Shown here one piece after another: positions 41,722-50,949 of a stretch of DNA of 64,000 nucleotides; positions within the stretch are counted from its first letter, which is position 1; each line of letters opens with the position of its first letter. The notes below the pieces were generated by a model that saw only the letters and a list, made by a program, of their open reading frames with translations, was not told where the DNA came from and did not search any database. Origin of the DNA: an uncultured Aquimonas sp. (GTDB taxonomy: Bacteria > Pseudomonadota > Gammaproteobacteria > Xanthomonadales > Xanthomonadaceae); assembly GCF_937888285.1 (NCBI RefSeq), contig NZ_CALART010000068.1, positions 1 through 64,000 on the forward strand, written 5' to 3'. Both the position numbers and the translations under genes were made by a program.

Positions 41722-44700
41722 ATGAAACTCACCGAAAGCGCACTGCGCAATCCGCCCGCCGTGGCCGCCGTACTGGCCCTGGTCCTGCTGTTCGGCGGCA
41801 TCGCCCTGTTCCGCCTGCCGCTGCAGCTGTTCCCCGACATCGAGCGCCCGCAGCTGTCGGTGCAGACCAACTGGCGCGCGGCTTCGCCGCAGGAGCTGGA
41901 GTCGGAGATCGTCGAGCCGCTGGAGCGCGTGCTGCAGGGCCTGCCGGGCCTGGAGTCGATGGAGTCGAACATCGGCAACGGCTTCGGTGGGGTCAACCTG
42001 ACCTTCGCGGTCGGCAGCGACATGAAGGCCGCTGCGGTCGAGGTGATTTCGCGCCTGAACCGTCTGCCGCCGCTGCCGCGCGACGCCAGCCCGCCGGTGC
42101 TGCAGACCGGCGCCGATGGCGCCAACAGCCTGCTGACCTTCTTCTTCATCCAGCAGCTGCCCGGGACGCCGGGCGACCTGAACCAGCAGCGCCGCTTCAT
42201 CGAGGAGCGCATCGTGCCGCGCTTCGAGGCCATCGAAGGCGTGGCTGCGATCGAAGTGCAGGGCGGCACGCCCGAGGAACTGCGGATCAGCGTCGATCTC
42301 GATCGTGCCGCCGCGCTCGGCGTCGAGCTGCCGCTGATCGCCCGCCAGGCCGCGCGCGCCACCGATGTCTCGGCGGGGCTGGTCGAGGACGGCCGCCGTG
42401 AATACAGCCTGCGCTTCGCCGGCCGCTACGCGCCGGAGGAACTCGGCGAGCTGGTGCTGGCCTGGCGCGAGGGTCGGCCGGTGCGGCTCCGTGATGTCGC
42501 CGACATCCGCGTGCAGCCCGCCGAGGCGCGCTTCTTCAGCTACCAGAACGGCAACCCGGCGATCGGCCTGCGCTTCCTGCGCGAAAGCGGCGCCAACGTG
42601 CTGGCGACGCTCGACGCAGTGCGCGCTGAAGTCGACCGTGTACGCGAGAGCGAGCTGGCGCCGCGCGGGCTCGACATCCAGCAGAGCTTTGACGCTTCGC
42701 TGTTCATCCAGCGCGCGATCGCCCTGCTGTCCGGCAACCTGTTCGCCGGCATCCTGCTGGCGGTGGGCTGCCTGTGGTGGTTCCTGCGCGACCTGCGCGC
42801 CACCCTGCTGATCGCCACCGCGATCCCGATCTGCCTGCTGTCGACCTTCATCGTCCTGCAGCTCGGCGGCCGCAGCCTCAACGTGATCTCGCTCGCGGGA
42901 CTGGCCTTCGCGGTCGGCATGGTGATGGATGCAGCGGTCGTCGTGGCGGAGAACATCCTGCGCCTGCGCGAGGCCGGCCTGTCGCGCAACGAAGCTGCGC
43001 TGCGGGGCACCCGTGAGGTCGGCGGCGCGCTGCTGGCCTCGACTCTGACCACGGTGGCGGTATTCCTGCCGGTGATGAGCCTGCAGGACGTCGAGGGCCA
43101 GCTGTTCGCCGACCTCGCCCTGACCGTGTCGATCGCGGTGTCGGTCTCGCTGCTGGTCGCACTGGTCGTGCTGCCGACCGCGGCCGGGCGCTTCCTGCGC
43201 ACCGGCGCGCGCGGCAAGCTGGCCGGCGGCTGGCCGGCGCTGACCGAGCGCATCCTCGCCTGGACCTCGACGCGTCCGCGGCAAATGGCCGGCGCTGCCC
43301 TGCTGGTCTTGCTGCCCGCGACCCTGGCCTGGATGCTGATGCCCCAGCTCGACTATCTGCCGCCGGTCAAGCGCGCGGCGGTCGATGCCCAGTTCAGCTT
43401 TCCGCCCGGCATGAGCCCGGCACGGGTCAATGCCGAACTGGCGCCGACCCTGCTGCAGCGCATGCGTCCCTTCATGGACGGCGAGCGCGCGCCCCAGCTC
43501 AGCAACTGGTACCTGCTGCTGTGGCCCGGCGGCGGCACGATCGGCGCGCGCGTGGTCGATGCCGGCACCATCGGCGAGCTGGAGCGCCTGGTCCGCGACG
43601 AGGTGATCGTGGGCCTGCCCGACACCCGCGCCTTCGCCTTCGAGGGCGAGCTGTTCGGCGGCTTCGGCGGCTCGGCGCGGGCGATCAGCGTGCATCTGCA
43701 GCACGCCGATGGCGACGCCCTGCGCGAGGCCGCGGCGAGCGCGCGCGAGACGCTCAGCACACGCTTCCCGGGCGCCAATGTGCAGGTGTTCCCGAACGCC
43801 GATGCCGCCACGCCGGAGCTGCGCGTGCTGCCCGACGACCGTCGTCTGGCTGAAGTCGGCTGGAGCCGGCCTGATCTTGCCGACGCCGTGCGCGTGCTCG
43901 GCGATGGCCTGTGGCTGGGCGAGCACTTCAACGGCGACAGCCGCCTGCCCATCCTGCTGGGTGTCGGCAGTGACGCGAGCGGCGGCCTGCCCGCGCTGGG
44001 CGCGCTGCCGCTGGCCACGCCCCTGGGCGGGGTGCTGCCGCTGTCCGAGCTGGCGCGCATCGAAACCGTGCTGAGCCCGAACCAGCTGCGCCGCGTCGAC
44101 GGCCGCCGCAGCCTGACCCTGGTCTTCGATCCGCCCGCCGAGCTGGCGCTGGAAGACGCGCTGGCGGTGATCGAGGCCGAGATCCTGCCCGGGCTGCGCC
44201 AGCAGCTGCCCGCCGATGCGGGCATCCGCATGGCCGGCAGCGCCGATCGGCTGGACTCGATCGTGTCCTCGATGGGCCTGAACTTCCTGCTCGCCCTGCT
44301 GGTGCTGTTCCTGCTGATGGCGGCGATGTTCCGCTCGCTGACCGACAGCGCCCTGGTAATGGCCAGCCTGCCGCTGGCCCTGCTCGGCGGCGTGCTCGGC
44401 CTGTGGGCGCTGAAGCTCACGGCCGGCCAGAACCTCGATCTGCTGTCGATGATCGGCTTCGTGATGCTGCTCGGCATGGTGGTCAATACCGCCATCCTGC
44501 TGCTGGCCCAGACCCGCGCCGCGCAGTCCCGCGGGCTCGGCGTCGAGGACGCCCTGCGCGAGGCCATGAACCAGCGCCTGCGGCCGGTGCTGATCGCGGC
44601 GCTGACCGGCGTGTTCGGCGCGCTGCCGATGGCGGTCAGCCCCGGGCCGGGGGCGGCGATCTATCGCGGGCTGGCCGCAGTCAGCGTCGGCGGCGTGGCG

Positions 44701-44799
44701 CTGTCCCTGGTGTTCACCTTCGTGCTGGTGCCGGTGCTGGTGCGCCTGACCCAGTCGCGACGTGAGCGCGCAGCCGCCTTGCAGCCGGTGGCCGCATGA
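41722..44799 (+). CDS. RND efflux transporter, inner membrane pump
   Basis: 1025-residue AcrB/MexB superfamily proton antiporter. N-terminal helix followed by a porter domain, RND helices 2-6 (about 335-470) with GLAFAVGMVMDAAVVVAENI holding the proton-relay Asp pair region, a second porter domain, and C-terminal helices with MIGFVMLLGMVVNTAILLL. The length is normal. The pattern is that of the heavy branch often called acriflavin-resistance/MdtC-like or NolG-like; substrates cannot be predicted. The adaptor gene follows after 179 bases, an order opposite to that of most acrAB-type operons. No outer membrane factor gene is present. Confidence 0.92.
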   Translation: MKLTESALRNPPAVAAVLALVLLFGGIALFRLPLQLFPDIERPQLSVQTNWRAASPQELESEIVEPLERVLQGLPGLESMESNIGNGFGGVNLTFAVGSDMKAAAVEVISRLNRLPPLPRDASPPVLQTGADGANSLLTFFFIQQLPGTPGDLNQQRRFIEERIVPRFEAIEGVAAIEVQGGTPEELRISVDLDRAAALGVELPLIARQAARATDVSAGLVEDGRREYSLRFAGRYAPEELGELVLAWREGRPVRLRDVADIRVQPAEARFFSYQNGNPAIGLRFLRESGANVLATLDAVRAEVDRVRESELAPRGLDIQQSFDASLFIQRAIALLSGNLFAGILLAVGCLWWFLRDLRATLLIATAIPICLLSTFIVLQLGGRSLNVISLAGLAFAVGMVMDAAVVVAENILRLREAGLSRNEAALRGTREVGGALLASTLTTVAVFLPVMSLQDVEGQLFADLALTVSIAVSVSLLVALVVLPTAAGRFLRTGARGKLAGGWPALTERILAWTSTRPRQMAGAALLVLLPATLAWMLMPQLDYLPPVKRAAVDAQFSFPPGMSPARVNAELAPTLLQRMRPFMDGERAPQLSNWYLLLWPGGGTIGARVVDAGTIGELERLVRDEVIVGLPDTRAFAFEGELFGGFGGSARAISVHLQHADGDALREAAASARETLSTRFPGANVQVFPNADAATPELRVLPDDRRLAEVGWSRPDLADAVRVLGDGLWLGEHFNGDSRLPILLGVGSDASGGLPALGALPLATPLGGVLPLSELARIETVLSPNQLRRVDGRRSLTLVFDPPAELALEDALAVIEAEILPGLRQQLPADAGIRMAGSADRLDSIVSSMGLNFLLALLVLFLLMAAMFRSLTDSALVMASLPLALLGGVLGLWALKLTAGQNLDLLSMIGFVMLLGMVVNTAILLLAQTRAAQSRGLGVEDALREAMNQRLRPVLIAALTGVFGALPMAVSPGPGAAIYRGLAAVSVGGVALSLVFTFVLVPVLVRLTQSRRERAAALQPVAA

Positions 44800-44978
44800 G
44801 CGCGGGCGGCGAAAGACACAGAACACGGCGACGCAGGGATGCGCTGCCGCAGCGCGGCCAGGGACGGCCGCCGGCGCAGGGTGCGATGCCCTGCGCATCT
44901 GATCGGCGCGGCTGCGTCGATACAGCGGGCTGCGACCAGGATGGCCGCAGCCCTTCCATGGAAACCAAGGAGACACCC

Positions 44979-46277
44979 ATGTCCAGCAAACGCCAGCGCA
45001 GCCCGCGCAAGCCCACCGTCGTGCGGGCGTCTTTGATTGATCCGGTGGCGAACGGAGTGCCCGCGGATTCGGCCCTTGAGTCTGTCGCTGCAATCTCCAC
45101 TGCGACCCCGCAGTCAGAGTCTTTGCAGCACCCGGCCGTTCCGGTGCGGAAGCGCCGTCGACTCGCCTATGGCCTGGCCGCCGCCCTGCTGGTCGGCGCG
45201 CTGGGCGGCAGCGCCTTCCTGCTCGACCTCGGCGGCGGCGCCAGCGCCCAGGCCCAGGCCACGCCGGCTGCTGCCGCGCCCGCACCGCCGGCGGTGGTCA
45301 GCGTGGCCGCGGTCGAGCGCATGGCGCTGTCGCCGCAGCGCCGGGTCAGCGCCAGCGTGCACAGCCGCAGCGATGCGCGGCTCGCCGCCGATGTCGGCGG
45401 ACGCGTGCTGCAGCTGGCCGAGGTCGGCAGCCGTCTGCGTCGCGGCGAGCCGCTGGCGCGACTCGACACCGCCGCGCTGGAGCTGTCGGTGCGCGAGCAG
45501 CAGGCGCGGATCGCTCGGCTGCAGGTCGAGGCCGAGCAGGCCGAGCGTCAGCGCGCCCGCCTTCGCCAGCTGGGCGGTGCGGGGCATGTCTCCGGCCTGC
45601 AGCTGGACGAGGCCGATTCGCGGCTGGCCTCGCTGCAGGCGCAGGCGCGCGAGGCCGACGCCGGGCTCTCCCGGCTGCGTCTGCAGATCGAGCGGGCCGC
45701 GCCGCGCGCGCCCTTCGATGGCGTGGTGGTCGAGCGCTATGCCGCCGCGGGCGAGCTGCTGGGCGCCGGCGCGCCTCTGCTGCGTCTGGTCGACACGGCG
45801 GACCTGGAAGTCCGCGCGCGCGCGCCGGTGGCGCTGGCCTCGCGCCTGCAGGTCGGCACCCAGGTCGCGCTGCAGGTGAACGGCCGCGAGCATGCGCTGC
45901 AGCTCGGCACCGTGGTGCCGGTGGGCGATGAGGTCTCGCGTCAGCTCGAACTGCGCCTGCCGCTTGCGGGGCTGGATCTGCCGGTGGGCAGTGCGGTCGA
46001 GCTGGCGCTGCCGACCGATGCCGCGCGCGAGGTGCTGGTGGTACCGCGCGACGCCGTGGTGCTGCGCCGCGAGGGCAGCCATGTGCTGCGCGTCGACGCC
46101 GAGAACCTGGCCCAGCGCGTGCTTGTCGAGGTCGGCGACAGCCAGGGCGATCGGATCGAGGTGCGCGGTGCGCTGAAGCCCGGCGATCGGGTCATCGTGC
46201 GCGGCGGCGAGCGCCTGCGCGAAGGCCAAAGCGTGGCCATCCTCGGCGAGCAGGTGGAGGGTCTGGCGACGCGCTGA
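44979..46277 (+). CDS. RND efflux periplasmic adaptor
   Basis: 432-residue membrane fusion protein. A cytoplasmic N-terminus with many basic residues and one helix (about 60-80, LAYGLAAALLVGALGGSAFLL) lead into lipoyl half SRLRRGEPLARLDTAALE, a coiled-coil hairpin (about 185-245), lipoyl half APFDGVVVERYAAAGELL, and beta-barrel/MP domains. ATG at 44979 is preferred because GGAG stands six to seven bases upstream; the frame is open back to 44796, where it overlaps the pump stop. Partner of the pump encoded before it. Confidence 0.88.
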   Translation: MSSKRQRSPRKPTVVRASLIDPVANGVPADSALESVAAISTATPQSESLQHPAVPVRKRRRLAYGLAAALLVGALGGSAFLLDLGGGASAQAQATPAAAAPAPPAVVSVAAVERMALSPQRRVSASVHSRSDARLAADVGGRVLQLAEVGSRLRRGEPLARLDTAALELSVREQQARIARLQVEAEQAERQRARLRQLGGAGHVSGLQLDEADSRLASLQAQAREADAGLSRLRLQIERAAPRAPFDGVVVERYAAAGELLGAGAPLLRLVDTADLEVRARAPVALASRLQVGTQVALQVNGREHALQLGTVVPVGDEVSRQLELRLPLAGLDLPVGSAVELALPTDAAREVLVVPRDAVVLRREGSHVLRVDAENLAQRVLVEVGDSQGDRIEVRGALKPGDRVIVRGGERLREGQSVAILGEQVEGLATR

Positions 46278-46328
46278 GCGCAGCGCATCGCGGGGCTGGG
46301 AAGCGCTCGGCGAGCCGCGCCGTGGCCT

Positions 46329-47210
46329 TCAGAACTTCAGCGTCGCGATCAGTTCGCCGACTTCGGCCGCGGACTCCCGCAGCACCGCCTGCAGGGGTTC
46401 CTCGCCGACCAGCATGTCGATCGAGGCCGAGCGCGAAGCGCTGGCCTCCTGCGGGTCGTGCCAGCGCAGCGGCGAGGGCACGGGCGCCAGCACGTTGGCC
46501 AGCAGCAGGGTGTCGCCCAGGGTCTCCGGCGGGATCGACAGCATGCCGCGCCAGAACTCCTCGATGGCCTCGATGACCGCGGCCGGCACCGACAGGACCT
46601 TCAGCACCGCGCGGCCGATGGCGCGCTCGACCTGCACGTCGGTGTCCTCGTCCTCGCCCGCGGTGTCGTCGGCCAGCGCCGCCGCCAGCGGCGCTTCGAT
46701 GCGCAGCAGGGCGGGGAACTGGGCGGCCCGCGAAATCAGGTAGAAGCCGCCGATCTCCTGCACCAGACCGGCGAACAGCGCGGTTTCGGGATTCTGGCCG
46801 GTGACCTTGTGCGCCAGCGTGCGCGCCAGCGCGGCGACGTGGGCGCTGCGCTCCCACAGCTGACGCGCAGCCGCCTGCTGCGCAGGGCTGCCCTCGCCGC
46901 CGGCCATCTGGCGGGTGACCAGGGCCATGGCCAGGGTCCGCAGCGTCGAGAAGCCGAGCCGGTTGACCGCGGTCTTCACGTCCGCGACTTCGCGCCCGCT
47001 GCGGTTGTAGACCACCGAGTTGGCCATGCCGACCACCCGCGCCGACAGCAGCGGATCGGCCTGGATCAGGCGCGCGGCCTGCTCGACCGAGCAGTCGGGG
47101 TCGTCCAGTGCGGCCTTGATCTTCAGCGCCAGCTGGGCGTGGGTCGGGAAGCTCAGTTCACCGCTCGCAACGTCGCGCGCAATGGTCCTGAGGGCTTCGA
47201 GTCGGTCCAT
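46329..47210 (-). CDS. HDOD-domain signalling protein
   Basis: 293 residues, soluble. The HDOD domain covers about 20-215: LSFPTHAQLALKIKAALDD, LIQADPLLSARVVGMANS, VADVKTAVNRLGFSTLRTLA and LFAGLVQEIGGFYLI; it lacks a working HD metal pair, as usual for HDOD proteins. These proteins act as scaffolds in signalling, often with chemotaxis or c-di-GMP components. GAGGA stands six bases before the ATG. Transcribed separately from rimI, with a 92-base gap. Confidence 0.85.
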   Translation of the reverse strand: MDRLEALRTIARDVASGELSFPTHAQLALKIKAALDDPDCSVEQAARLIQADPLLSARVVGMANSVVYNRSGREVADVKTAVNRLGFSTLRTLAMALVTRQMAGGEGSPAQQAAARQLWERSAHVAALARTLAHKVTGQNPETALFAGLVQEIGGFYLISRAAQFPALLRIEAPLAAALADDTAGEDEDTDVQVERAIGRAVLKVLSVPAAVIEAIEEFWRGMLSIPPETLGDTLLLANVLAPVPSPLRWHDPQEASASRSASIDMLVGEEPLQAVLRESAAEVGELIATLKF

Positions 47211-47302
47211 CCTGGGTCCTCGGCGCCGGCGGTGGGCGACGCGCGGCAGATGCGGATGCAAGTTCCTCGCCGTGCCGGGCGTCGACGGGTCGTCGGCGTC
47301 GC

Positions 47303-47782
47303 TCAGCCCTCGTCCGGCAGCAGCTCCAGCGCCATCACGATGGCGTCCTCACGGCCGCCCGCGGCCGGGTAGTAGTTGGCGCGGCGGGCGATCTCGTTGA
47401 AGCCCAGCGAGTCGTAGAGCGCGATCGCGTGCGGGTTGGAGGGGCGGACCTCCAGGAAGATGCGCTCGGCGCGGTGCCAGCGCGCCAGGTCGATCAGTCG
47501 ACGCATCAGGCGGCGGCCGTGGCCTTCGCCCTGGTGGTTCGGCGCCACGCAGACGTTCAGCACGTGGGCCTCGCCGGCGGCGGCGCTGAGCACGCCGTAG
47601 CCGACCAGGCCGGCGCCTGACTCCAGCACCCAGCAGGCATAGCCGGCGCGCAGGCAGTCGCGGAAGATCGTGTGCGTCCACGGGAACGGATAGGCCTGCA
47701 GCTCGATGCGCATCACCGCATCGACATCGGCCTCGGTCATCGGCCGCAGCTGTGCCACCTCGGGCGCCGGGCGCGCGTTCAT
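47303..47782 (-). CDS. rimI: Ribosomal protein S18-alanine N-acetyltransferase
   Basis: 159-residue GNAT acetyltransferase that acetylates the N-terminal Ala of ribosomal protein S18. MRIELQAYPFPWT near the N-terminus and the acetyl-CoA loop NHQGEGHGRRLMRRLI are typical; FLEVRPSNPHAIALYDSLGF is the RimI-specific C-terminal segment. ATGA overlap with the gene before it, holD, as in E. coli holD-rimI. Confidence 0.93.
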   Translation of the reverse strand: MNARPAPEVAQLRPMTEADVDAVMRIELQAYPFPWTHTIFRDCLRAGYACWVLESGAGLVGYGVLSAAAGEAHVLNVCVAPNHQGEGHGRRLMRRLIDLARWHRAERIFLEVRPSNPHAIALYDSLGFNEIARRANYYPAAGGREDAIVMALELLPDEG

Positions 47783-48153
47783 GCGTCCAGCAGACGTCGG
47801 CGCAGGCGGCGCAGGGCGGGCCAGAGGGCGCGCTTGGCGGCCGCGTTGCCGCGCAGCGCACCGAGCGTGGGCAGCGTTGCCTCGGCACCCGCCGCTTCGG
47901 TGCCGACCCCCAGCATTGGGCCATCACCCGCGGCCGGCGGGCCGACCTCTTCGGTCGTCACGTTCAGCGCACGCAGCAGGGCCTGCAGCAGGGTGTCCTG
48001 GCGGAGGATTTCCAATGGCTCGGCGGCGGCGATGCGCAGTCGCGCGGGTGCGGCCGGGCGCGGGCGATCGCGCAGGCGCAGCGGCGTCAGCCCCAGCGCG
48101 CGGGCCAGATGCAGCTGTTCGTCCGCGCCTGCCAGAGGCGCCAGCCGGCTCAC
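47779..48153 (-). CDS. holD: DNA polymerase III psi-subunit-like protein
   Basis: 124 residues from a GTG start (GTGA overlap with the lipoprotein gene). It aligns over its whole length with E. coli HolD: ALGLTPLRLRDRP near the start matches the LGIT-W-LRRP region, LLQALLRALNVTTEEV matches the central helix, and LGALRGNAAAKRALWPALR matches the C-terminal L-A-NP-ARAALW segment. HolD joins the clamp loader to chi and SSB. Its position directly before rimI, as in E. coli, strengthens the call. HolD diverges fast and is often missed, so it may be left as hypothetical in automatic annotation. Confidence 0.72.
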   Translation of the reverse strand: MSRLAPLAGADEQLHLARALGLTPLRLRDRPRPAAPARLRIAAAEPLEILRQDTLLQALLRALNVTTEEVGPPAAGDGPMLGVGTEAAGAEATLPTLGALRGNAAAKRALWPALRRLRRRLLDA

Positions 48154-48788
48154 GGCGCGGCCTCCTGCAGGGCGCGCTCGAGATCGCCAAGGAAGCGGTC
48201 GAGCGCCTGGTCGGTGGCCACGCCCAGTGCGGCCACCGAGGCGGCAAGACTGTCGTCGCCCGCCGTCGAGCTGGCCGCGTACTCGCCGTCGACCAGCGGC
48301 AGGCGGCCGTCGCGGCTGCTGACCCGCAGCCGCAGGCTGACCTGCGCTTCGAAGCCACCGCCCGCATGCGGCACGCGCTCGAAGCGCTCGATGCGGCCGC
48401 TGACCCACAGCGCCGCCGGTCGGCCGGGCAGGTGGTCGGTGACGCGCTCGGCGGCACCGGCGGCGCGCAGGCGCTGCACCATGCGCCGCTGCAGCAGATA
48501 GCCCGGCGGGTCGACCCAGAGGTGGTAGTGATAGGCGCGCAGGCGATCGCCGCTCGGGTCCAGCGCATACAGCAGGGCCTGGTCGGCGTGCAGGCCGTCG
48601 GCCTCCATGCGCTGCACCACGATCGGCAGCGCGCTGGGGGTGTTCAGCTTTGCCGCGGCCGAGGCTGCCGGCAGGCGGTGCCAGGTGGTTTCGGGAATGC
48701 CGGGCGGGGTGGCGCAAGCGGTCAGCAGGGCCACGACACCGGCCAGCAGCAGAGCGCGCAGATGTCGATGCGGCGGGCGCGGGTTCAT
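48150..48788 (-). CDS. ABC-type auxiliary lipoprotein (PqiC/MlaC-site protein)
   Basis: 212 residues, with lipoprotein signal ALLLAGVVALLTAC (lipobox LTAC, lipidated Cys25). The rest matches the PqiC/ABC-auxiliary family: VVQRMEADGLHADQALLYAL, LWVDPPGYLLQRRMVQRL and ALWVSGRIERFE. It stands where MlaC would be in an Mla operon and probably delivers lipid between the MCE protein and the outer membrane, anchored in that membrane. Overlaps the MCE gene by 4 bases. Confidence 0.85.
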   Translation of the reverse strand: MNPRPPHRHLRALLLAGVVALLTACATPPGIPETTWHRLPAASAAAKLNTPSALPIVVQRMEADGLHADQALLYALDPSGDRLRAYHYHLWVDPPGYLLQRRMVQRLRAAGAAERVTDHLPGRPAALWVSGRIERFERVPHAGGGFEAQVSLRLRVSSRDGRLPLVDGEYAASSTAGDDSLAASVAALGVATDQALDRFLGDLERALQEAAP

Positions 48789-49699
48789 TCGACCGGGTCC
48801 TTGGGCGGGGTGTAGATCAGCCGGCTCGGATTGCGGCGGATCTCGCGGGTGAACTCGTCCATGTTGCGGCTGGAGCTTTCCAGATGATGGGTGATGGAGT
48901 CGATGCGGCGGGCGATGGTGCCCAGCGTGCGCTCCAGATCAGCGACCGCCTCGCGCAGGTCGGGGCGGTTCTCGTCGACGGTCGCATTCAGCGAATCCAG
49001 CAGCCTGTCGGCGCGCGCCTGGGTGGCGGCGAGCTCGGCCGAGAGCTGCTGCACATTGGCCAGGCTGGCGCGGATGGCCTCGCGGTTGGGCGCATCGAGG
49101 ATCGCGTTGACACCGTCGGCGGCGGTGTTGAGTCGCCCCATCAGGGCCTGCGCCTCGCTGAGCAGGGCCGGTGCGCTGGCGTCGACGGCCGCACCGATCG
49201 ACTCCAGCCGCACGGCCAAACTCTCCAGCATCGGGCGCAGGCGGTCCTTCGAGAGCGCATTCACCTCGCCGGCCAGATCGGCCATGGCGACGAACAGATC
49301 GGCGCCTTCGCGGCTGGCCAGCTCGCCGCCTTCGGTCAGCATGGCCGTGCTGCTGCCCTCACGGATGGCGATCGCGACGTCGGCCAGCAGGCCGGTCGAC
49401 TGCAGTGCGGCGACGCTGTCGTCCGGGATCGGCCAGTCGGCGCGCAGGGCCAGTTCGACCCGGTAGCGGGTGCGGCCCTGGCTGCGGTCCGGCGTGATGG
49501 TCTCGACCTGGCCGATGCGGAAGCCCTCGTAGAACACCGGCGCGCCGGGGCCGAGGCCGGTCACGTTGGCGTAGTAGGCGTGGTAGCGCAGCGCGCTGCC
49601 GCTGCGCCCGGTGATCGAGAACAGGGCGAACAGCAGCAGGCCAAAGGCGACCAGCACCACCGCGCCCACCAGGCTGTAATTGATCCCGTCGCGCTTCAT
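48785..49699 (-). CDS. MCE-domain lipid transport protein (MlaD-like)
   Basis: 304 residues: one N-terminal membrane helix (about 10-30), the MCE domain (about 38-115, with LGPGAPVFYEGFRIGQVETI), then a long helical tail (about 120-290) that may form a periplasmic tube as in PqiB/YebT-like proteins. MlaD of E. coli lacks so long a tail. Component of a phospholipid transporter with the MlaE and MlaF-type genes on the same strand. Confidence 0.9.
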   Translation of the reverse strand: MKRDGINYSLVGAVVLVAFGLLLFALFSITGRSGSALRYHAYYANVTGLGPGAPVFYEGFRIGQVETITPDRSQGRTRYRVELALRADWPIPDDSVAALQSTGLLADVAIAIREGSSTAMLTEGGELASREGADLFVAMADLAGEVNALSKDRLRPMLESLAVRLESIGAAVDASAPALLSEAQALMGRLNTAADGVNAILDAPNREAIRASLANVQQLSAELAATQARADRLLDSLNATVDENRPDLREAVADLERTLGTIARRIDSITHHLESSSRNMDEFTREIRRNPSRLIYTPPKDPVE

Positions 49700-49799
49700 C
49701 CGGCTGTCCCGTGGGTGGTGGCGCAGTTTAGGCGCGCGCGCCTGCGCTCGCGAGGGCAGCTCGACGATTCCCGATTCCCTATTCCCGATTCCCGGCTTT
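49700..49799. repeat. GATTCCC tandem repeat in the Mla operon
   Basis: GATTCCCGATTCCCTATTCCCGATTCCCGG at about 49767-49796, written here as four GATTCCC-type 7-bp units, separates the ATPase stop from the MCE start. Same repeat family as 4159-4354 and 50661-50808. Confidence 0.7.
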
Positions 49800-50639
49800 T
49801 CATCCCTCTTCCTCGGTCAGCCGCTTGAGGTATTCGTCCACGTTGACCTCGATCTCGCGCGGCCGGCGGTTCAGCAGGTCCTGGATGCGCGGGTGATCCG
49901 AGGCGCGCACCTCGGCTACGGTGCCGGTCATGAGGACATTGCCGTGGTCGAGCACGGTGATGGTGTCGGCGATCTTGAAGGCCGACTCCAGCTCGTGGGT
50001 CACCACCACGATGCTCATGCGCATGGCATCGCGCAGCTGCAGGATCAGCTCGTCGAGCTCGGCCGAGACGACGGGATCGAGCCCTGCCGAAGGCTCGTCG
50101 AAGAACAGCAGCTTCGGGTCCATCACGATCGCCCGCGCCAGCGCCGCGCGCTTGACCATGCCGCCCGAAAGCTGGCCCGGCATCAGGTCCTGGAAGCCGC
50201 CGAGGTTGACGACCTCGAGCTTCAGCCGGCTCATGATGCGGACGGTGTTCTCGTCGAGCCGCGTGTGCTCGCGCAGCGGCAGCGCCACGTTCTCGCCGAC
50301 CGTCATCGAAGTGAACAAGGCCCCGCCCTGGAAGCTCACCCCCAGCTGCCGACGGATCGCCAGCATCTGCGCGGGGCTGGCATGCGCGATGTCGGTGCCG
50401 AACAGCCGCACCGTGCCGGCCGCGGGCTTCTGCAGGCCGAGCAGGTGCCGCAGCAGGGTGCTCTTGCCCGAGCCCGAGCCGCCCATGATCACGCGGATCT
50501 CGCCCGGGAAAACCCGGAAGTCGATGCCGTGCAGGATGCGCCGGCGCCCGTAGTAAGCCTGCAGACCGTGAACGTCGATGAGCGGCTCGGCGGTCGCCGA
50601 GCCGCCGGGATTGGGGATTGGGGATTGGGGATTTGTCAT
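49800..50639 (-). CDS. Lipid transport ABC ATPase (MlaF-like)
   Basis: 279 residues. Walker A GGSGSGKST, FQGGALFTSMTVGENVALPL (the MlaF-type Q-loop region), signature LSGGMVKRAALARAI with SGGM in place of SGGQ as in MlaF, Walker B LLFFDEPSAGLDP and VTHEL. It powers the MlaE-type permease. The first dozen residues, TNPQSPIPNPGG, are encoded by the GATTGGG repeat, so the original start was probably displaced by the element; no better start codon is visible before the conserved domain (LIDVHGLQAYYG). Confidence 0.92.
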   Translation of the reverse strand: MTNPQSPIPNPGGSATAEPLIDVHGLQAYYGRRRILHGIDFRVFPGEIRVIMGGSGSGKSTLLRHLLGLQKPAAGTVRLFGTDIAHASPAQMLAIRRQLGVSFQGGALFTSMTVGENVALPLREHTRLDENTVRIMSRLKLEVVNLGGFQDLMPGQLSGGMVKRAALARAIVMDPKLLFFDEPSAGLDPVVSAELDELILQLRDAMRMSIVVVTHELESAFKIADTITVLDHGNVLMTGTVAEVRASDHPRIQDLLNRRPREIEVNVDEYLKRLTEEEG

Positions 50640-50949
50640 GGGCGACTCCGTGCGGAGTCGCCGGGATTGGGGATTGGGGATTCGGGATTCGTCGAGCGAA
50701 GCTCGACGAGCCCTTGCGTCGACACTCCGCACGGCGCCTTCAGGCCGCACCTTGCGGCGCGCCCGCCCTGGCTCTTGCGAATCCCGAATCCCCAATCCCG
50801 AATCCCGGCTTCGAAGCGCGGCCGCTGGGCCCCCGCCTTCGCGGGGGCGACGAGCGAGCTGCCTGCTGGCATTTCGGCACGGATGGGCGCACGACAGCCT
50901 GCAGCCCACCGGCTGCGAATCCCCAATCCCGAATCCCGAATCCCGGCTC
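50640..50949. repeat. Inverted-repeat elements interrupting the Mla operon
   Basis: No gene. An element at about 50661-50808 is bounded by GGGATTGGGGATTGGGG and its reverse complement. It is flanked by hairpins: GGCGACTCCG..CGGAGTCGCC (50641-50662), TCGTCGAGC..GCTCGACGA (50690-50710) and GCCCCCGC..GCGGGGGC (50829-50848). A further repeat lies at 50918-50945. It separates MlaE-type and MlaF-type genes that are usually adjacent. Confidence 0.8.

Noticed and set aside
41281..45285. 1334-codon open frame on the minus strand opposite the RND pump and adaptor
   Set aside because: It is antisense to strongly conserved coding sequence, has no recognisable domain and is rich in Gln/Arg/His as expected for the reverse frame of GC-rich genes.
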